A stretch of 64,000 nucleotides of DNA from the NCBI GenBank assembly GCA_902729315.2, contig LR746280.1, positions 426,001-490,000 of the forward strand, read 5' to 3'. The first letter of the stretch is position 1. Every line of letters begins with the position of its first letter. The position numbers and the translations under genes are program-made. Below the pieces are notes generated by a model. The model saw only the letters and a program-made list of their open reading frames with translations, did not search any database and had not been told where the DNA came from. This DNA comes from Spirodela intermedia (Eukaryota; Streptophyta; Magnoliopsida; Alismatales; Araceae). Shown here piece after piece: positions 58,300-64,000 of the stretch.

Positions 58300-61200
58300 C
58301 ATATGAGATGATAACATTTGTACCTCATATTAACTTCTTATTATCGTTATATTCATTTGGTCTAACATTTATATCCATGATAGTACTTGAAATAGAATAT
58401 AATTTTTTCCCATATAATCTAAGACCTCATATCATTATCCAAACAATTTAAACATTAATATATTCACCAAAATAATCTTTAATTCAATTTACATAAAATA
58501 TCATCAATTTCAACATAATCAACTTATTATCTAAAAATCATCAAAATTATATTTTCTTTTTTAAGTTAATCCTAAATTTAACAAAATTAAGACCTAATTA
58601 CTGATGAAATTCTTTAGTTATGAGTATGTGCCTTGTGGCATTTAGTATAACCATCTGCCTTTTGTTTTATACAAAAAATCCATTTACAACATATGAGATG
58701 TATATCTAGTTTTTGAGGTACAAGAGACAAAGTGTCAATTTTGAGGAGTGTATCAAATTTTGATGCCATTATTGTTCTCTATAAGAGATCCTTAGATACT
58801 TGTGTGAAATAAGTAGGTTCGGTGAACAATAAAGTGACAATAAGAAATAGAAGAGGAGGATAATATTGAACAAGTTGTCCATAAGAAGAAATTGGTTAAG
58901 TAGTGTCATAGATTTCTTGAATAGATTTAGTACAGATGTAGGGTTATAGTGTTTAAAATCAAAATTAGATGTAGTTAGTTTAAAAGAAGGGATTATAGTG
59001 TTTTGGATATGAGAGTTTTGTGTTATTTCTATAGGGTTGTTTTCAAGTAAAAAAATTGACATGGAGAAGTTTGAGATAATTTTACAATTTTTTCTAGTTG
59101 TGATATAATAGAATCATACTACTGTGTTGCTTTGTTAAGAAATGATCCAATGACCCCAACATCATTAGATGGTTTTTGTGTTATAGTTAAAGTGGTAGAC
59201 TTTTCTATATAAGGAAAAATAGATTCATTGAAGACAATATGTCGTTAAATATGAAGATGTTTAAAGGAAAATAAAAGATAATGATAACTTAGATGAAGAG
59301 AACTATAGCCTAAGAAGATGTAATGATCTGAACATTGAGTGAACTTATCTTGTGTATATGGATGGAGATTAAAGATAGCACACATAACCAAAGGTACAAA
59401 GAAATGAGTAATATGGAGGTTTTTGAAATAAATGTTCAAAGGGTGATTGATTTTGAAGATTGGGAGTGAGTAGGCAATTGATGAGATAGGTTGCTGTAAA
59501 CATAGCTTTGTCACAATATTTGTGTGACATTGAAGCATTGTAAAGAAGAACAAGTGATGTTTCAATAAGATGACGATGCTTGTGCTAAGCAATGTCATTT
59601 TGTTTAGGATTATGTAGGCAAAAGACAATGCTGAATGCTGCCTTATTTGAGATGATGATGTAGTGATTGATATTCACCTCTCAAGTCAGATTAGAGAGAA
59701 ATAATTTTTGAAGAAAATTATCTTTCTACTTACTGCTGAAATTGAAAAAAAATGTCAAGAAGATCACTTTTGCATTTGAGAAGAAAGAGTCAATTATATT
59801 TGTTAAATTCGTCAACAAATATGATGTAGTAAGAGAAACTATAATGAGATTGGATGGGTGAAAGCTCTCAAAGGTAAGAGTGAATTCATCCAAGGGGTTA
59901 TTGAGTCACATGAGATGATTTTTGAAATAGAAATTTGTGTGTTTTAGAAAGACAACATGATTCACATGCATATAGATTGGGAATATTAGTGGGTAAACTA
60001 AATTTATTGATGATCTTACAAAGGATTTTGAAATATGGATGTCCTAACATGGCATGCTAGACTAGAGGAGAGACTTGTTCGTGCAAATACATTGTAGGTA
60101 CATCATTGAATGGTGAAAAATAATAAAGGTTGTCTCTAACTTGTCCTTTAAGAAGTGGTCATCTTGTGATCCGATCTTTTACAAAACAATAAGATGGGTG
60201 AAATTCAACAAAGACTTCATTATTTGAAGTGAGTTTTCGTATATAAAAGAGATTGTGAGTAATGTTGGGGACACGAAGAATACTATTTAATTTCAGAGGA
60301 CAAGAGGGTGTTTTAAACATAGAGTCACCATGAGATGAGATGGATAGTCCTCTATTTCTAATATGAAATTTATCAAAACCTGTATAAATTGATGGATCAA
60401 TTAGTGTGTTGTAATATGGTGTGATGTGATGGTAACTACTTATAGATGCATTATTATATGCAGTTGTGTGGGTTTTTGAAAAATTGTTCTTGATCTATGG
60501 TTGATTTTGCCATGATTGTTGACCATTAACGAATCTTCCAATAAAACTTTGGTTAAAGTGTTGTTTACATTCATGTCCATGGTGTCTAAATTGGAGATAT
60601 ATTTGACAACTTGGTATTCATTTTCTACCTCATTCATGCTCACATCCTTCACTATGACCACTTCTTCCACTATAGTTGCATCTTCTATTGGTATGTTGAC
60701 TTGTATGGATATAGTTTACCGATGAATATTGAGAGGCATATTGTAATTAATGATATTGTGACATAATTGTTTCACATGCAATTAGATGAGCAACAACATC
60801 TTCAAGCATGAGAGAATCCATGCAGGTTTGCATACTTGCGATGAATGCTTCATAGCTAGGACCTAATCCTCTAAGTTATTTTAAGAAGTTCTAATAAAAA
60901 TATAAGAATGATAAAGATGATTTTTTTATTATCAATAATACCAATTGTAGTATGTTCATCAGATATTTTCTTGATAGAATGAACTAAAAAAGTGCCACAC
61001 TATGCAGCAAGTAATTTGGTGTGTAATTGTAAAACACAAAATTTAGAACAAGATTTTTTTTTTCTAATTAATGTATCCCATGTGGCCTTTGATGTATTGC
61101 GACCAACTATAATTGGAAAAATGGATTCTATTAGAGTGGAGAGTATCCATGAAAGAATGAGTTAGTCATTTTGTTCCCATGTAATAAAATCAGAGTTTGG

Positions 61201-61381
61201 TTTAGAAACTCTTTTCTCATCAGAAATTGTTGGTGGTGGTGATGCTGTAGATTGTCTTTCACAACAAGTAATTGTCATTGAATAACTTCAATGGAAGAAA
61301 AGGAAGAACATTTGATAGAGCTACTGTTGAAGTTGCCATTTTCTTTCCACTTAATGTTGAGGAATCTTGGCTTTGATATCA
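58300..61381 (-). mobile_element. Ty1/copia retrotransposon relic, gag-pol remains
   Basis: Minus-strand remains in the order gag, integrase, reverse transcriptase, as in copia. A primer-binding-site-like TGATATCAAAGCC lies at 61381-61366, near the tRNA-iMet complement TGGTATCAGAGC. A gag ATG follows at 61339. Gag resembles the UBN2 type (ESIFPIIVGRNTSKATWDT near 61,130-61,070). Integrase core YYIIFVDEFNKYN lies near 59,832-59,790. Integrase C-terminal blocks IFLGYSSLH (59,330-59,270) and RHIVFNESIFPY (59,250-59,205) follow. The reverse transcriptase start CKWIFCIKQKADG lies at 58,688-58,651, then KEFHQ. Downstream RT and RNase H are unrecognisable. Stops and frame breaks are frequent, so the element is dead. 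Confidence 0.85.
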
Positions 61382-61675
61382 TGTAAAAGTAATCATGCAG
61401 AGTAGCTAGAAAAGAAGAGAGCCTGAGAGAATAAGAATAATATGATTTTCAAAGAGAAGAACCAGATCTACAGAGAAGGTTCTCAGTCTCCTTACACAAG
61501 AGATTTACAAAGAGTTCCATTTGAGCGCAACGACTAGTTCTTGAGCCGTTTGAATACAATGGTTAGTTCTTGATTATGACAATGTTGAGCTGCAATGTTT
61601 ATATTAGAAATGGTTTATGTGAAAACTGGGAGAGCGGTTTCTTGTGATTCTTGCACAAGCACTGTTTGCTTTATA
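61382..61675 (-). repeat. Probable 5' LTR of the copia relic
   Basis: About 290 bases lie between the primer-binding site and the start of the duplicated pectate-lyase segment. The position is that expected of a 5' LTR on the minus strand. Its outer end abuts the duplication junction. No matching 3' LTR was found near 57-58 kb. Confidence 0.55.
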
Positions 61676-61737
61676 GGTTTACAGTCAGACGACCGTATAA
61701 GGTTCCCTGAATGGTGATGGGGGTGGTCTGTGTAGGT

Positions 61738-61966
61738 GACGAAGAAGGATTACACAACGGAGGACCATGACCAGTGGAGGTAGTAGACTTGGAGGTTGGA
61801 GGGGGACCTGCTGATGAATGGTGCTTTATTCGTCTAGTTGGGCCCACATTGGCCCCACTTGGTGTTCTCCAACAAGGGTATGATTAAGGCCAAGCTGGGT
61901 TCGTTCACGATGAGGCTAACCTGCTACTTAGGTGTGGTGACTTGCAAGGTCAATGTCCCTTGCTAA
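61738..61966 (+). pseudogene. Pectate lyase last-exon pseudogene
   Basis: Copy of exon 4 (52605-52829) without the first three exons. Relative to the source it has a six-base insertion in the GAGGACCAGTGG region, two adjacent TAG stops where the source codes Gln-Trp, and another TAG in the FVQSG region. It still ends with the family's Cys-Lys-Val-Asn-(A/V)-Pro-Cys tail and TAA. It cannot code an enzyme. Confidence 0.93.
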
Positions 61967-63740
61967 CGGTGGAGGACCTTCTGCTGGGGACCATCATGAA
62001 CACCCTAATACGTTGATGGTGATGATGAGAGGGATTCATTGAGCCAGTATTTGTCAATAAATTTTCATGCTCTTCTCCTAATCTAGACTGGGTCTGACTG
62101 ATACAATTGAATGATTAATGATAATAATCTTTATGTTATGGAGAAGTTCGAGATATAATTTTTTGTCCAAATTTAGTTCGCTATTTTCTTTAAGAAAGAA
62201 ATTAAGCTACACAGGTTCAGTACTTAGGGTGAGTCTTATCAAAAAGTCAACTGCCCATTCTCTCCAACCCCTTGGTCATTCTATACACGCCCGCCAGCCG
62301 AATTTTGCGGTACAGAATAACCGTTTACCCTTGACAAATCTTCACGCGTGAAGTGAACTTCAAGAACATGTTTGATAATATGAAGGACCCCACAAATTTT
62401 ATTCGACAACGATCGCCGTCCGTATCCCCATCAATAGCTGAAGAGGCGGGTAAGAAGAGCAGGAAGCTTCCGAGGTGCCCCCTTGGAAGTCTTGAGACCT
62501 TGTGGTGCTTCCTCGTCTCTTATCCTTTTAGATGTCTCCTCTTGAACCAACCCACCACCCCCCCAGCCTCACCATTTCTCTCTGTCGCTCTCTCCATCGT
62601 TCTTCTTATACATTTATCTTATGTCTCTGTCGTATCTTTTTTAGATCTGTCTTATCATCGTTGAATCATCACGGTGGCCTCTTCCATACCAAGAGGTTTC
62701 GGCTTCCTCACTGGGGACTTTTCCTTCGATTGCGTGCGGGACTGCAAATAGGGAACTACGCGGCAAACTTGCTGGCCACCACGCGGTAGAATCAGGACCC
62801 CTTTCTCTCTGTCATAAATTTCTCCAGGGATTGGAATCTGTGGGTTGGCATCTGTCTAATGGAAGTCAACGTGGCCGAGTTTTGGACGATATGAGAAGGC
62901 GAACCTATCCCGTTTTATATAGTTTATTGTCCACTTTGTTGTTGCTTCTTAGAAAACAGGGGTTGGTTTCTCTGATCTGGATCAGTTTTAAATGGCGTAA
63001 TCCTGGAAGTTGCCCTCCAAGTTCTTGGTGCCGACGTTATCATGATGCCATTGACCTAGGGTTGTTTTTTTTCTAAGCTGTGCCCTGCTGGTCCGATGTA
63101 TATAAATGCTGCCATCTACCTCTTATATCTCCATTCATGTTATTTTGCCTTCCTCTCGCAGCAGTCTCTTGGTTTCTTCTCGTAGCTTGGATTTTCTGGG
63201 GAGCCAAGGTAGTAATTTTCTCATATTTATGGGTCCTTTCTGTCTCAAATTCCTGCACGAGAAAAATGATTACGCTATAGAATGAAATTATGATCGGGGT
63301 TCAATATTTATATGGCGTACCTCATCTTTAGAATCAAAGATTTGGTTTCTGCCAGATTCTCAGCTCTCTGCTGGGACTTAGGATCCGGATGAAGCTTCTT
63401 TTGGTGTTTACTTTTCTGATAACCTGCCTATCAGTGACCTCTTTCGTCGGTTCCATGTGTTCCTGCCATAATGGACCACATCTCCCTCAAGAGACGTGGG
63501 TTCACTTTTGCCAAGCCAGGGTTGAATTTTTGGGTCGGTCCCAGGCTTCATATGGCTCGCCCTGGGCTTGAATCTGTCTCTTAGAGGCTCCTATTCGTGA
63601 CTTTAGGCTAGAGATTTATAAGCCTCCTATTCACGGATTTTCATCACTCCGCGCGTCGATCTCTGCGACATTTGATAAAATAGCTTATCTTTTTACCGTC
63701 TGCTCGCTAGTTTTGACGCAATTTTGTTTCCAGATTAGCC
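61967..63740. other. Duplicated spacer and leader of the second HIR gene
   Basis: Diverged copy of 52830-54479. TATATAAA at 63099-63106 and the leader acceptor TTTCCAG just before the ATG are kept. The CT tract of unit 1 is lost and replaced by non-repetitive DNA. The poly-A-like CAATAAATTTTCATG seen after pectate lyase is also kept. Confidence 0.7.
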
Positions 63741-63929
63741 ATGGGAAACCTGTTATGCTGTGTAAAAGTTGACCAGTCCACTGTGGCTATTAAGGAAAGA
63801 TTCGGAAAGTTCGATGATGTTCTCCAGCCAGGTTGCCACTGCCTACCCTGGTTTCTCGGCAGCCAGATCGCTGGTCGCCTCACTCTCCGGTTGCAGCAGC
63901 TGGATGTGAAATGCGAGACAAAAACTAAG
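63741..63929 (+). CDS. HIR: Second HIR gene, exon 1 only (runs off the window)
   Basis: Copy of HIR exon 1 with an intact frame and donor AAG/GTTGGT. Against 54480-54668 it has seven base differences in 189. Six are synonymous and one changes Arg18 to Lys, so the exon looks constrained while the neighbouring pectate-lyase copy has decayed. The myristoylation Gly and both Cys residues are kept. Whether the remaining exons are intact cannot be seen. Confidence 0.85.
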
Positions 63930-64000
63930 GTTGGTCTCCTCTTCCTACGTTCATACGGGATATACTACACGAATACCCCTCCAGAATTTCCAGCGAACCT

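Larger units (their letters stand above)
61676..64000 (+). repeat. Segmental duplication, unit 2 (truncated by window end)
   Basis: Begins GGTTTACAGTCAGACG, as at 52545 inside pectate lyase intron 3. It continues through the pectate lyase last exon, intergenic DNA and HIR exon 1 to the window end. The spacer has more substitutions and indels than the HIR exon. Confidence 0.9.

Overview
This is nuclear DNA of a flowering plant. The evidence is multi-exon genes with GT-AG introns, plant-only families (one-helix protein 2, 3-ketoacyl-CoA synthase, a hypersensitive-induced-reaction protein, TSL-kinase-interacting protein, arabinogalactan peptide), chloroplast and mitochondrial proteins encoded in the nucleus, very many (GA/CT)n microsatellites, and a decayed Ty1/copia retrotransposon. 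GC-rich intron-poor genes (glucanase, syntaxin, KCS, pectate lyase) beside AT-rich intron-rich genes would suit a monocot or early-diverging angiosperm, but I cannot name the species.

Layout. 0-7.5 kb: 3' end of a truncated (2/2) hemoglobin gene (+), a two-exon arabinogalactan-peptide-like gene (-), and a TKI1-like gene (-) whose last seven coding exons are clear. 7.5-10.7 kb: AT-rich, gene-free, with an old internal duplication. 10.7-16.4 kb: OHP2 (-) head-to-head with a small mitochondrial complex I-type subunit gene (+), then mitochondrial ATP synthase subunit d (-). 16.9-22.0 kb: GPI-type beta-1,3-glucanase (+), eIF1A (-), a SYP124/125-like syntaxin (+). 23.0-31.4 kb: tRNA-His guanylyltransferase (+), an NF-YC13-like histone-fold protein (-), a short conserved unknown (-), and the RAD6-type E2 UBC2 (+). 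31.7-32.8 kb: degenerate minisatellite. 32.9-34.3 kb: 3-ketoacyl-CoA synthase (-) with an apparent frameshift near its end. 35.4-50.8 kb: two half-size ABCA transporters head-to-head, ABCA2-like (-, 16 exons, 970 aa) and ABCA7-like (+, 17 exons, 958 aa). 51.2-52.8 kb: pectate lyase (+). 54.5-56.2 kb: HIR protein (+). 58.3-61.7 kb: copia relic (-). 61.7-64.0 kb: second copy of the pectate lyase-HIR segment, holding a dead pectate-lyase fragment and the first exon of a second HIR gene that runs off the window.

Most of these genes are housekeeping or cell-wall genes that share no single pathway. The functionally linked groups are the ABCA pair and the tandem HIR pair. I did not find a previously undescribed system. 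The items most worth checking are the non-canonical OHP2 intron, the KCS frameshift, the single-domain THG1, the TKI1 gene without visible SANT exons, and the tandem duplication whose junction coincides with the copia LTR. Exon boundaries were derived by hand from reading frame, splice dinucleotides and remembered family proteins. No alignment was run.
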